Origin: Pseudomonas sp. ANT_H12B | Lineage (GTDB): Bacteria > Pseudomonadota > Gammaproteobacteria > Pseudomonadales > Pseudomonadaceae | Direction of reading: 5' to 3' | DNA: 64,000 nucleotides | Assembly: GCF_008369325.1 (NCBI RefSeq) | Contig: NZ_VOBI01000004.1 | Span: 366,499 to 430,498, forward strand | In this document: in pieces, positions 42,936-54,558 of the stretch | Numbering within the stretch: position 1 is the stretch's first letter | How the letters are laid out: every line of letters starts with the position of its first letter | Notes under the pieces: generated by a model | The model's database searches: none | Told to the model about the DNA's origin: nothing | The model's input: the letters and a program-made list of their open reading frames with translations, nothing else | Translations under genes and position numbers: made by a program

Positions 42936-42961
42936 GGCTTCTGTCTTGAATTGGCTCTATT

Positions 42962-43741
42962 CTACGCGCCACATTCTGATTTAAATTCACTAAGCATGTC
43001 TTGCGAAATACCAATCTCTTCGCCAGATTCCAAAGCTTCATCATGAATAGATTTTATTTTCGCAGCCAAACAATCTTCAGGCGAAATTGTAGTCTCTTTC
43101 ACGACTACATGGACCGGCTCAACAGCCTCAACGTATGGTTCGTTGGTGCCTACTTTGAGCAATGGTCCACTTGCTCCATTTGTAATTACAGAATAATACC
43201 CATTATAGAAATACTTCCCGGAACGAGTGCCATTCGTCCAAACGGTATCGTATTCCAAAACCCCATCACGCCATAGTTTTTCTACACCGGTTTTTTGACC
43301 ATTCATAGCTTCAATTTCAGAAACTGGTTGTTTCTTAATATCCCACAGTTTATTCAGACCGCTTGCCTTTCCATCAACCCAATGAAAATCAGTGTAGAGA
43401 AAGCCATCATTGAGCCAGCGCTTTTCATTGCCGTGTTTATTGCCCTTAACGTAATCTGCTTCAGAATACTTGTTGCCATCGTTATAACGGCAGGTTTCTA
43501 AACCGTCCTTCAATCCTTTCTTAATTTCTGTGTTGCAGTTCGCGTAATTCATCGTGGAATTGAGAACCGGCATATTGGTTGCCGTACCAGTAAATGGTTC
43601 TTTATCGTTGACCTTGTAGTAAAGCCCCTGAATCGTATGGAGCTGTCGGACATCAACCTCTTCACCACCACAGGCACTAAGAAGCCCTGCAATCACTGTC
43701 AGGGAGATAGGTTTTAACAGCGTTGTCAAACGTGCAGACAT
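42962..43741 (-). CDS. YwqK-like MORN-repeat lipoprotein
   Basis: 259 residues from ATG 43741: lipoprotein signal ending LSAC (lipobox GLLSAC), then several MORN-like units (KKGLKDGLETCRY, VKGNKHGNEKRW, VDGKASGLNKLWD, MNGQKTGVEKLWR, TNGTRSGKYFYNG) as in proteins annotated YwqK-type antitoxins. The frame is open to 43822, but the lipoprotein signal decides the start. Surface-exposed or periplasmic; function unknown. It is the last island gene before attR. Confidence 0.75.
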   Translation of the reverse strand: MSARLTTLLKPISLTVIAGLLSACGGEEVDVRQLHTIQGLYYKVNDKEPFTGTATNMPVLNSTMNYANCNTEIKKGLKDGLETCRYNDGNKYSEADYVKGNKHGNEKRWLNDGFLYTDFHWVDGKASGLNKLWDIKKQPVSEIEAMNGQKTGVEKLWRDGVLEYDTVWTNGTRSGKYFYNGYYSVITNGASGPLLKVGTNEPYVEAVEPVHVVVKETTISPEDCLAAKIKSIHDEALESGEEIGISQDMLSEFKSECGA

Positions 43742-44148
43742 CTTCGGCTTCCATGGCTTGATCAAATTGGCGGGAATGATAAGCCAAACAAGGACAATCG
43801 CGAAGCAAACTGCCATCACCAAGCCACAATTTTGCCACTCATCATAATGTCGAACTATGGAGGGACACTAAGCGGATAGGCAAACGTGGCATTCTTGAAG
43901 TTGAGGGACATGCTAGAGACTGACTCGCCCACCTCGAGCGCAACTGAAGAACAATTGATGAGGGCATAGCCGCCCAACCGCTAGGGGACTGAGCACAAGT
44001 GCAGGCAGCTTGAGAAGAATCGCTTGGAATAACTGAAATGGACGAGCTAGCATGCCGCTTATAGTGCACCACTCTGGTGTACCTAAACGCTGTCACACTT
44101 CGAGATTTTTTACTGATAAATCCTTGTACAATCAAGGATTTAGAGATA
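43742..44148. other. Island right end, no supported gene
   Basis: About 400 bp without credible coding. A hairpin AAATCCTTG-tacaat-CAAGGATTT at 44118-44141 lies directly beyond the ffs 3' end and might end its transcript in the integrated state, but has no T-run. Confidence 0.5.
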
Positions 44149-44243
44149 GGAGGCAACCCCACCAGCCACACCCCGGCACACAATGTTCCCGCTGTGGCTG
44201 CTTCCTTCCGGATCTGACCAGGTTCACGGGTAATCGTTGCGGG
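44149..44243. repeat. attR: right copy of the 95-bp ffs direct repeat
   Basis: Identical to 24620-24714. The identity ends at 44243 where the native ffs 5' arm continues. With attL it delimits an island of about 19.5 kb. Confidence 0.93.
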
Positions 44244-44261
44244 GGGACCGATGGGATCACC
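44152..44261 (-). ncRNA. ffs: Signal recognition particle 4.5S RNA, functional copy
   Basis: About 110 nt on the minus strand. The 5' arm GGTGATCCCATCGG pairs along its length with the 3' arm ending GGTGGGGTTGCC. The apical domain with GGTCAGATCCGGAAGGAAGC is the Ffh-binding core. Binds Ffh to target membrane proteins co-translationally. Its promoter is at 44295-44322; the about 35-nt leader would be removed by RNase P as in E. coli. Island insertion replaced its 3' flank but kept the mature sequence. Confidence 0.93.
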
Positions 44262-44294
44262 ATAACGACGTTCACCTGACGGCGAACGGCGCCA

Positions 44295-44322
44295 TTGTAC
44301 CTATCTGAGACGAAGTTACAAC
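44295..44322 (-). promoter_or_regulatory. Promoter of ffs
   Basis: Minus strand TTGTAA -35, 16-bp spacer, TACAAT -10, about 35 nt before the mature 5' end of 4.5S RNA. Confidence 0.75.
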
Positions 44323-44411
44323 CGTTCGGGCGGATTAAAAAAAATGTGCTGCTTCAAGGACATGCAAAGCCTGGGAAACACCACAGCCTATACAGCTGGT
44401 GAAGCCTGCGA

Positions 44412-44963
44412 CTACAAGTCCTGCAACATCTCATCCGCCCTGCCGCCCTCTTGCTGAATCACCAGGTGGATAAAGTGCAGCTTGGCGATAACCGACGGCG
44501 GCAGGACGAATGGATAGAAATCCGGCCGGCCCAAACCAAGGCTGACCAACTGTGCGACGAGTCGACGCTTGGCGGTTTCAACCTTGCGCCAGCGCCCGTG
44601 GTTTTCAGCCATCGAAAGATCAGGAATGGTCCGATTCAGGCTACAGGCAATGCACAACGCATCGTGGTCATTGACCGGCAGCAGCCAATTGCACGCAGCC
44701 GGGGAATCGAGGTTGGCGCAGCGGTGGAACACACCCGTCTCGGGATCGGCATCGAGCAGCCAGGTATCGACCTGCAATCCGGGTTGCAGCGACGACAAAC
44801 GACTCTGCACCCAGTGCCGCCGAGCACGCCAGGCACTGGCTATTACGAAAGAACAGCGACTGTCCACAACGGCAATGCCAGACCTTGCTGTTGCGCGAGC
44901 TTTCGCCGATGAAGGGCGCGGCGATGCGTGAGCTGAGCTGAGCTGTTCGAAGAAACGGTACAT
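44412..44963 (-). pseudogene. Broken zinc-ribbon metallopeptidase gene
   Basis: Start MYRFFEQLSS, the zinc ribbon HCRCGQSLFFRNSQCLACSA and the segment LLDADPETGVFHRCANLDSP belong to one family protein, but the ribbon lies in another frame. An extra GCTCA unit (three tandem copies near 44935) shifts the frame, and a deletion near 44815 shifts it back. The C-terminal peptidase half is missing after VSLGL. The family is a zinc-binding peptidase-like protein next to ligA in Pseudomonas. Decay is clear; family name from memory. Confidence 0.75.
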
Positions 44964-45009
44964 GGCGATCTATCCTTGGGCTTGCCAAGACTAGGTCATT
45001 ACTCGTGGA

Positions 45010-45122
45010 TGATCGTTCCCACGCTCTGCGTGGGAATGCATCCCGTGACGCTCTGCGTCACTCTTCGAAGCGGACGCGGAGCGTCCATGGCGGCATTCCC
45101 ACGCGGAGCATGGGAACGATCA
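45010..45122. repeat. Double REP-like element
   Basis: GATCGTTCCCACGCTCTGCG ... inner GACGC palindromes ... CGCGGAGCATGGGAACGATC, inverted ends about 113 bp apart, between the broken gene and ligA. Confidence 0.88.
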
Positions 45123-45125
45123 CGA

Positions 45126-47522
<2,397 letters not shown>

Positions 47523-47573
47523 TCAATCTATTTGCTGATCGTCCCGCGCACGGCGCGGGAGCAATCTTTTGAA

Positions 47574-48428
47574 TCAACGCTTCTGGGTCAATGCGCGACG
47601 TTCGAATTCAACGATGCGCTGACGGTAATGCTCAATCGTCTGGGCAGTCAGCACGCTGCGCTGGTCGTCTTTCAGTTCGCCGTTCAGCTCCTGAGACAGT
47701 TTGCGCGCCGCAGCCACCATCACGTCGAAGGCTTGCTTCGGATGACGCGGGCCTGGCAGACCGAGGAAGAAGCTCACTGCCGGTGTGCTGAAGTGGTCGA
47801 TGTCATCCAGATCGAAGACGCCCGGCTTGACCGCATTGGCCATGGAGAACAGAACTTCGCCATTACCGGCCATGCTTTCGTGACGGTGGAAGATGTCCAT
47901 CTCGCCGAAACGCAGACCACTTTCCAGAATGTTCTGCAACAGCGCCGGGCCTTTGAAGCCGGCAGCGTCACGGCAGATCACGCTGATCACCAATACTTCT
48001 TCCGCTTGCGGTTGTTCCTTCTCGCTGACCGAGCCCGAAGACTTGGTGTCATCCGGGAAGTCGTCGTCACGGCTGCTGAAGCTCGGGCCGCCGTCCAGAT
48101 CCAGACTGAGGTTCATGTCGCCCTGGGAAGGCTCGCCATGGCCACGCTTGCCGCGCTTGGAACCCGACTCACGCGGTTCACGGGCAGGCATGCTCACCGA
48201 CGGCAGATCGTGCTCGTCCAGTTGCGGTTCTTTGTGAGTATCCAGGACGCGAGGCGGGCCCAACAGCTCGGCGCTGGTGTCCTCGTCCGGCAAATTGGAC
48301 AAACTTCGGTCAAGACGGAATTTCAGTTTTCCCTTGCCGCCGCGCATGCGACGCCAGCCATCGAAAAGAATACCGGCAATGACAATAATGCCGATGACGA
48401 TCAGCCACTCGCGCAGACCGATTTCCAT
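47574..48428 (-). CDS. zipA: Cell division protein ZipA
   Basis: 284 residues. An N-terminal membrane helix ([20 protein letters not shown]), a charged flexible linker and a C-terminal FtsZ-binding domain ([20 protein letters not shown]). Anchors FtsZ protofilaments at the division site. Conserved smc-zipA-ligA order. Confidence 0.96.
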   Translation of the reverse strand: MEIGLREWLIVIGIIVIAGILFDGWRRMRGGKGKLKFRLDRSLSNLPDEDTSAELLGPPRVLDTHKEPQLDEHDLPSVSMPAREPRESGSKRGKRGHGEPSQGDMNLSLDLDGGPSFSSRDDDFPDDTKSSGSVSEKEQPQAEEVLVISVICRDAAGFKGPALLQNILESGLRFGEMDIFHRHESMAGNGEVLFSMANAVKPGVFDLDDIDHFSTPAVSFFLGLPGPRHPKQAFDVMVAAARKLSQELNGELKDDQRSVLTAQTIEHYRQRIVEFERRALTQKR

Positions 48429-48686
48429 GTAATCCCGTGCCTCTATAAAAAATGCTGAAAAATAAGGGGTTTACAACTCGCAAACCGCTTTAAAACGTGG
48501 CGCCAACTCTATGTTCTGACAGGCGTTTTGCCCACGTATACGAAAAATTGACATTAAACTAGCACGACCAAAGGCAACTTTACACCGCCTGTCACGATGG
48601 CTTGCGCGAATATGTCGATTGGCCAGCAAGTAAAGACAAGTAAACAAGTCCTATAAACGTGTAGTACCTGTCCTACAAACTACGGC
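48429..48686. other. smc-zipA intergenic region
   Basis: 258 bp, AT-richer, probably carrying the zipA promoter on the minus strand. No repeat or gene seen. Confidence 0.4.
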
Positions 48687-51600
48687 TCAGGCCTCCACCA
48701 TCGCCATCGCCTCCTCGACATCCACTGCCACCAGACGCGAGCAACCCGGTTCGTGCATCGTCACCCCCATCAGTTGATCGGCCATTTCCATGGCGATCTT
48801 GTTGTGAGTGATATAGATGAACTGCACCGATTGCGACATCTCTTTTACCAGCCGTGCGTAGCGTCCAACGTTAGCGTCATCCAATGGCGCGTCAACTTCA
48901 TCGAGCATGCAGAACGGCGCCGGATTCAACTTGAAGATCGCAAAAACCAGGGCCAATGCTGTCAGCGCTTTTTCGCCGCCGGAGAGCAAATGGATGGTGC
49001 TGTTCTTCTTTCCTGGCGGCTGCGCCATGATCGTTACCCCTGTATCGAGTAGATCTTCGCCCGTCAGTTCCAAATACGCGCGTCCTCCACCGAAAACTTT
49101 TGGGAAAAGGGCCTGTAAACCGCCATTGATCTGATCAAAGGTATCTTTGAAGCGGTTTCGGGTTTCCTTGTCGATCTTGCGAATCACGTTTTCGAGGGTG
49201 TCCAGCGCTTCCACCAGATCATCGTTCTGAGCGTCCAGATAACGTTTACGCTCGGATTGCTGCTGGTATTCGTCGATGGCCGCCAGGTTGATCGCACCGA
49301 GACGCGCAATACGCGCTGCGATGCGTTCGAGTTCTTCCTCGGCGTCTTTCTCGTTGGCCTCGGCCACCAAGGTGGCGAGCACACCGTGGAGGTCGTAGCC
49401 GTCCTCCAGCAACTGATCCTGCAAGGTCTTGCGGCGCACGGTCAGGGCTTGCCATTCCATGCGTTGGTGTTCGAGCTGGCCGCGGATCAATTGCGATTGC
49501 TGCTCGGCCTGATTGCGGCGTTTTTCGGCATCACGCAGTTCACGGTCGGCATCTTCCATGGCCATTTGCGCAGTCTTGAGTTCCTCGTCGACGGTCATGC
49601 GCTTGTCGAGCAGCTCTTCAAGTTTGAGGCGCAGCTCTTCCAGCGGCGCCTCGCCCTCCTCCAGATTGAGGCTCAACTGTTCGCGTTTTTCGGTCAGGCG
49701 CTCGGACTGCATTTCCAGCCGCTCCAGCGCCTGACGCGTCGAGTCATGTTGCGCCTTGAGCGAACCCAATCGTACCGCCAACTGATGAGCGTGATCCTTG
49801 TGCTGCCGGGCTTCCTGACGCACACGATCAAGGCGTTCGCGCAAGCTGTCACGCTGGGCCAGCAGCAACTCGCGCTGCTCGGTATCCAGCGCCATGCTGT
49901 CGAGGGCTTCCTGCAATTGCAGGCGCGCCTCGCCGATGTTTTCGTGCTCCAGAGCACGCTGCTCGCCCAATTCGGTGAGCTCTTCATCCAGTCTCGTACG
50001 CCGCAAAGTCAGTTGTTCGGCCTTGGCTTTGCCGGCGGAAAGCTGTGCTTTCAACTCGCCTTGCTGACGGGCTTCGTCCTGCAACAGTCGGCGCAAATGT
50101 TCGCGACCGTTTTCCTGCTGACGCTGTTGCGCCCGCAGGTTTTGCAACTGGGTTTCCAGGGTTTCGACGCTGCCTTCGCGCTCTTCGCGTTCGAGGCCCA
50201 GACGCTGGATTTCCTGACCACGGGCCAACACACCGCTTTCTGCTTCGCTGGCCCGACGCACGCGTAAGAAGTGTCGAGCGACCCAGTAACCGTCGCGGCT
50301 GATCAGGCTCTGGCCAGCGTTCAGCTGACCGCGCAGGGCCAAGGCCTGTTCGAGACTGTCGACCGGTTTGACCTGCCCCAGCCATGGCGACAGATCAATC
50401 TGCGCCTCGACCTTGTCGAGCAAACTGCCGGGCATGCGCACGCCGTCGCCGGCCGGGCTGAGCAATCGCAGATCGCCCTGGGCAAATCCGGCCAGATCGA
50501 AATCGCCGAAGTCGTCCACCAGCACCGCTTGCAGATCGGCGCCGAGCACGGTTTCCACCGCCAGCTCCCAACCGGCCTCAACCTTCAAGCCTTCAGCCAG
50601 ACGCGGGCGATCCGCCAGATTTTGTTCACGCAGCCATTCAGCGGTGCCAGTGCCCGGATCGAGCGCGGCTTGCTGCAACGCCTCGAGGGACGCCAGTCGA
50701 CCGTTGAGCCGCTGCAAATCACCCTGAGCCTGCTGCTGATTTTGCAGCGCCAATTGCAGTTCCTGACGCAGTTGCTCAAGGCGTTCGACCTGGGCTTCTT
50801 CGCTGGCCTGCAAGTCTTCAAGGGTGGCTTCACTCGCAGCCAACTGCTCGCTGAGTTCCATGATCGCCGCGTCTTCCGGGTCCGCCGAGAGCAACGCGCG
50901 CTCTTCGCCAAGACGCTTCTGACGATCGGCCAGGCGCTCCATGCTGGTTTCCAGCTGCTGGATGCGCGACTGCTGGACTTCGGATTGGCGACGCGGCTCG
51001 GCGGCAATCAGGTTGAAGGTGTCCCACTGCTCCTGCCAGGCGTGCATGGTGGTTTCGGATTCTTCCAGCGCGGCGGCGGCTTCTTCGGCGGCAGCGCTGG
51101 TGACTTCCTGCTCCGGGGTGAGCATGTCCAGCTCTTCGCCGAGGGTCAGCAGCAACGTGCGGTCGTGGCCCAGGTGAGATTCGGTTTCCAGTCGCGCGCG
51201 TTCGGCTTCTTTCAGATCGTCCTGCAGCTGGCGCAAACGCTGCTGACCGTGCTGGATGCTCTGCTCGACCCGGGCGATGTCGCCGCCGACCGAATAGAAG
51301 CGCCCCTGCACCAGATTGAAGCGCTCGGAGAGGTCGTGATGCCCGTCGCGAAAGCGTTCGATGCTCGCATCGGCATTGCGCTGCTCGGCCACCAGGGCCT
51401 CGAAAGTGACTTCCTGGGTGCCGATGATCGCTTCGCGCTGGCCCACCTGCTCGTTCAACGCTTGCCAGCGCAAGGCCGACAGTTGGGCTTTGAGCTGACG
51501 CTCTTCGCCCTTGTATTCCTGATACTTCTTGGCGGCCTCGGCCTGGCGGTGCAAGCGTTCGAGTTGGCGCTCAAGCTCTTCGCGCAAGTCAGTCAGACGA

Positions 51601-52175
51601 GCGAGGTTTTCGTGGGTGCGACGGATGCGGTTCTCGGTTTCTCGCCGGCGCTCCTTGTATTTGGAGATGCCGGCCGCTTCTTCGATGAAATTGCGCAGGT
51701 CTTCGGGCTTGGACTCGATCAGCTTGGAGATCATCCCCTGCTCGATAATCGAATAGCTGCGCGGGCCCAGGCCTGTTCCCAGAAAGATGTCGGTGATGTC
51801 GCGGCGACGGCATTTGGTGCCGTTGAGGTAATAGGTGGTCTGGCTGTCGCGGGTCACTTTGCGGCGAATGGAAATTTCCGCATAGGCGGCATATTCGCCG
51901 AGCAGGGTGCCGTCGGAGTTATCGAACACCAGCTCGATGCTGGCCTGGCTCACCGGTTTACGGCTGGTGGAGCCGTTGAAGATGACGTCGGTCATCGACT
52001 CGCCGCGCAAGTTCTTGGCCGAGCTCTCGCCCATCACCCAACGCACGGCGTCGATGATGTTCGACTTGCCGCAGCCATTGGGCCCGACCACTGCCGCCAT
52101 GTTGCTGGGGAAGTTCACCGTGGTCGGGTCGACGAAGGATTTGAACCCCGCCAGTTTGATGCACTTGAGCCGCAC
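48687..52175 (-). CDS. smc: Chromosome segregation protein SMC
   Basis: 1,162-residue condensin-type ATPase. Walker A GPNGCGKSN (31-39), two long coiled-coil arms rich in Glu/Gln/Arg/Leu, a central hinge (around residues 520-640), signature LLSGGEKAL and Walker B CMLDEVDAPLDD near the C-terminus. Start is GTG 52175 (MRLKCIKLAGFKSF), two bases after the stop of the GntR gene; the upstream extension is not family-like. Large antisense frames over this gene are shadows. Confidence 0.96.
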   Translation of the reverse strand: MRLKCIKLAGFKSFVDPTTVNFPSNMAAVVGPNGCGKSNIIDAVRWVMGESSAKNLRGESMTDVIFNGSTSRKPVSQASIELVFDNSDGTLLGEYAAYAEISIRRKVTRDSQTTYYLNGTKCRRRDITDIFLGTGLGPRSYSIIEQGMISKLIESKPEDLRNFIEEAAGISKYKERRRETENRIRRTHENLARLTDLREELERQLERLHRQAEAAKKYQEYKGEERQLKAQLSALRWQALNEQVGQREAIIGTQEVTFEALVAEQRNADASIERFRDGHHDLSERFNLVQGRFYSVGGDIARVEQSIQHGQQRLRQLQDDLKEAERARLETESHLGHDRTLLLTLGEELDMLTPEQEVTSAAAEEAAAALEESETTMHAWQEQWDTFNLIAAEPRRQSEVQQSRIQQLETSMERLADRQKRLGEERALLSADPEDAAIMELSEQLAASEATLEDLQASEEAQVERLEQLRQELQLALQNQQQAQGDLQRLNGRLASLEALQQAALDPGTGTAEWLREQNLADRPRLAEGLKVEAGWELAVETVLGADLQAVLVDDFGDFDLAGFAQGDLRLLSPAGDGVRMPGSLLDKVEAQIDLSPWLGQVKPVDSLEQALALRGQLNAGQSLISRDGYWVARHFLRVRRASEAESGVLARGQEIQRLGLEREEREGSVETLETQLQNLRAQQRQQENGREHLRRLLQDEARQQGELKAQLSAGKAKAEQLTLRRTRLDEELTELGEQRALEHENIGEARLQLQEALDSMALDTEQRELLLAQRDSLRERLDRVRQEARQHKDHAHQLAVRLGSLKAQHDSTRQALERLEMQSERLTEKREQLSLNLEEGEAPLEELRLKLEELLDKRMTVDEELKTAQMAMEDADRELRDAEKRRNQAEQQSQLIRGQLEHQRMEWQALTVRRKTLQDQLLEDGYDLHGVLATLVAEANEKDAEEELERIAARIARLGAINLAAIDEYQQQSERKRYLDAQNDDLVEALDTLENVIRKIDKETRNRFKDTFDQINGGLQALFPKVFGGGRAYLELTGEDLLDTGVTIMAQPPGKKNSTIHLLSGGEKALTALALVFAIFKLNPAPFCMLDEVDAPLDDANVGRYARLVKEMSQSVQFIYITHNKIAMEMADQLMGVTMHEPGCSRLVAVDVEEAMAMVEA

Positions 52176-52177
52176 GC

Positions 52178-52837
52178 TTAAGCGTCCGTCAGGGCTGAAA
52201 CCACCAGATCGCAACTGCGCTGGGCATACGCCGTCAGCACCACGCGGATCTGCGGGAAGTCACGGGCTATCACGGCCGCGAGCAAGCGTTCGAACAGCTC
52301 CAGGAACTCGCTCATCGAGGCCTTGCGCTGGTCCAGGGCGAGGAAATACGCGCGGCTCATGGCCGGCTGCAGATTCTCGACGGTTTCCTGCAAATAAGGG
52401 TTGTTGGCGAACGGATAGGCGGCGCGCATCACATTGAAGCTGTCGTCGACAAAGGTGCGGATGTCCTGGCGCTCGTAGCTGGCCGTCAGTCGCTGCTGGA
52501 TTTGCACGAACGGCGCCATGTCGGCCTGGACTTGCCAGCCGCTGGCCACGGCATTGCCCAGCAGGATGTAAAGCTCGCTCATCAGCGTGCACAGGCTCTG
52601 GACCTTGTGGGCCGTCAGCTCGGTCACATGGGCGCCACGTCGCGGCAGGATCGCGATCAGGTGGCGGCGCTCGAGGATCAGCAAGGCTTCGCGGACCGAA
52701 CCGCGGCTGACATTGAGGGCCAGCGTGACCTTCTGTTCCTGGATGCGCTCCCCGGGCTTCATTTCGCCACGAATGATACGTTCGGCGAGGTGGTGAGCAA
52801 TTTGCTCGGCGAGGCTGTCCGGCGCCTTGAACGTCAT
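52178..52837 (-). CDS. GntR-family (FCD) regulator upstream of smc
   Basis: 219 residues: winged HTH at the N-terminus (IIRGEMKPGERIQEQKVTLA, VSRGSVREALLILERRHLI) and an all-helical FCD effector domain. It is divergent from the xdh operon and its stop nearly touches the smc start. The two TGAC-N6-GTCA sites at 53009-53045 in the shared upstream region are candidate operators, which would make it a purine-catabolism regulator; that link is inference. Confidence 0.9.
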   Translation of the reverse strand: MTFKAPDSLAEQIAHHLAERIIRGEMKPGERIQEQKVTLALNVSRGSVREALLILERRHLIAILPRRGAHVTELTAHKVQSLCTLMSELYILLGNAVASGWQVQADMAPFVQIQQRLTASYERQDIRTFVDDSFNVMRAAYPFANNPYLQETVENLQPAMSRAYFLALDQRKASMSEFLELFERLLAAVIARDFPQIRVVLTAYAQRSCDLVVSALTDA

Positions 52838-53008
52838 GGTTGTCCTTCAAACTCTTCGATTTGCACAAGCGGCGCAGTGTAGCGCAATTGATACGACATG
52901 GCGGAGTGCCCACTCGGCGGTTTTTGGCACGATTCAAGCAAAAAGCAAGGTATCGCGTGAGGGTCAATAATGAAGGAACGCGTCGTTTATCGACAAAATG
53001 CCATTTCC

Positions 53009-53045
53009 TGACCTTTAAGTCAGAAAATCATTGACCGAAAAGTCA
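53009..53045. promoter_or_regulatory. Paired operator-like sites before xdhA
   Basis: TGAC-CTTTAA-GTCA (53009-53022) and TGAC-CGAAAA-GTCA (53032-53045), both followed by GA, 23 bp apart (about two helix turns). Typical layout for a dimeric regulator binding cooperatively. The rest of 52838-53103 is AT-rich and otherwise unremarkable. Confidence 0.65.
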
Positions 53046-53103
53046 GACCTGATAAATTCGGTTCAAGTCGGTTAACAACAATAATGAGTCTGCGAGGCCT
53101 TCC

Positions 53104-54558
53104 GTGATCCAGTTTTTACTTAACCAGGAACTCCGTAGCGAGCACGCCCTGGACCCAAACCTGACCGTGCTCAATTATCTGCGCGACCATGTGGGCAAAC
53201 CCGGCACCAAAGAAGGCTGCGCCAGCGGTGACTGCGGCGCCTGCACCGTGGTGGTTGGCGAGCTGCAAACGGATGACGATGGCCGCGAGCACATTCGCTA
53301 TCGCAGCCTCAACTCGTGCCTGACGTTCGTTTCGTCATTGCACGGCAAACAATTGATCAGTGTCGAAGACCTCAAGTACCAAGGCGAGCTGCACAGCGTG
53401 CAGAAAGCCATGGTCGAGTGCCACGGTTCGCAATGCGGCTTCTGCACACCCGGCTTCGTCATGTCGCTGTTCGCGCTGCAAAAGAACAGCGATCAACCGG
53501 ATGCTCATAAAGCTCACGAAGCACTGGCCGGCAACCTCTGCCGCTGCACCGGCTATCGGCCGATTCTGGCGGCCGCCGAGCAGTCCTGCTGCGGCAAACA
53601 GCCGGACCAGTTCGATGCTCGCGAAGCCGACACCATCGCTCGCCTGAAAGCCATCGCCCCTACCGACATCGGCGAACTCAACAGTGGCGACAAGCGCTGC
53701 CTGGTGCCGCTGACCGTCGCTGATCTGGCCGACCTCTATGACGCTTATCCACAGGCCCGCCTGCTGGCTGGCGGTACGGATCTAGCGCTGGAAGTCACTC
53801 AGTTCCACCGCACCCTGCCGGTGATGATCTACGTCGGCAACGTCGCCGAGATGAAGCGCATCGAACGCTTCGATGATCGCCTGGAAATCGGCGCCGCCAC
53901 CGCCCTCTCCGATTGCTACGAAGCGTTGAAGGCCGAGTACCCGGACTTCGGCGAATTGCTGCAACGATTCGCCTCCTTGCAGATCCGCAACCAGGGCACC
54001 CTCGGCGGCAACATCGGCAACGCCTCGCCGATCGGTGACTCGCCACCGCTGCTGATTGCTCTGGGCGCGCAGATTGTCCTGTGCAAAGGCGACACCCGCC
54101 GCACCATGGCGCTGGAAGATTACTTCATCGATTACCGGGTCACCGCGCGTCAGGAAAGCGAGTTCATCGAGAAGATCATCGTGCCGCGTGCCAGCGCCGA
54201 ACAACTGTTCCGCGCCTACAAGGTGTCGAAACGTCTGGACGATGACATTTCCGCGGTCTGCGCCGCGTTCAACCTGCGCATCGACAACGGTGTGATCGCC
54301 GATGCCCGGGTCGCTTTTGGCGGCATGGCTGCGACACCAAAACGCGCCAAGGCCTGCGAAGCTGTATTGCTCGGTGCCACCTGGAACAACGACACCGTCG
54401 AACGCGCCTGCGCTGCCCTGGCCGAAGATTTCACGCCGCTTTCGGACTTCCGCGCCAGCAAGGAATACCGCCTGCTCAGCGCGCAAAACCTGCTGCGCAA
54501 ATACTTCATCGAACTGCAAACACCGCACATCGAGACTCGGGTGACCGCTTATGTCTAA
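53104..54558 (+). CDS. xdhA: Xanthine dehydrogenase small subunit XdhA
   Basis: 484 residues, GTG start. Carries two 2Fe-2S clusters: the plant-ferredoxin-type motif CASGDCGAC plus SCLTF, and the C-terminal-type CGFCTPGF with LCRCTGYR. An FAD-binding domain follows (LLAGGTDLALEVTQ, NQGTLGGNIGNASPIGD). Passes electrons from the molybdenum subunit to NAD+. First gene of the xdhABC-guaD operon; overlaps xdhB by 8 bp. Confidence 0.96.
   Translation: MIQFLLNQELRSEHALDPNLTVLNYLRDHVGKPGTKEGCASGDCGACTVVVGELQTDDDGREHIRYRSLNSCLTFVSSLHGKQLISVEDLKYQGELHSVQKAMVECHGSQCGFCTPGFVMSLFALQKNSDQPDAHKAHEALAGNLCRCTGYRPILAAAEQSCCGKQPDQFDAREADTIARLKAIAPTDIGELNSGDKRCLVPLTVADLADLYDAYPQARLLAGGTDLALEVTQFHRTLPVMIYVGNVAEMKRIERFDDRLEIGAATALSDCYEALKAEYPDFGELLQRFASLQIRNQGTLGGNIGNASPIGDSPPLLIALGAQIVLCKGDTRRTMALEDYFIDYRVTARQESEFIEKIIVPRASAEQLFRAYKVSKRLDDDISAVCAAFNLRIDNGVIADARVAFGGMAATPKRAKACEAVLLGATWNNDTVERACAALAEDFTPLSDFRASKEYRLLSAQNLLRKYFIELQTPHIETRVTAYV

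Noticed and set aside
44240..44250. GGGGGGACCGA shared by the ffs 5' arm and the 43-bp module repeats
   Set aside because: Only 11 bases, G-rich, and outside the 95-bp att repeat; insufficient to claim a secondary att site.
50271..52181. Long open frame of over 600 codons antisense to smc, and a similar one antisense to ligA (45690-47285)
   Set aside because: Both mirror highly GC-rich conserved genes in the opposite frame, have no family-like motifs or ribosome sites, and are standard shadows.
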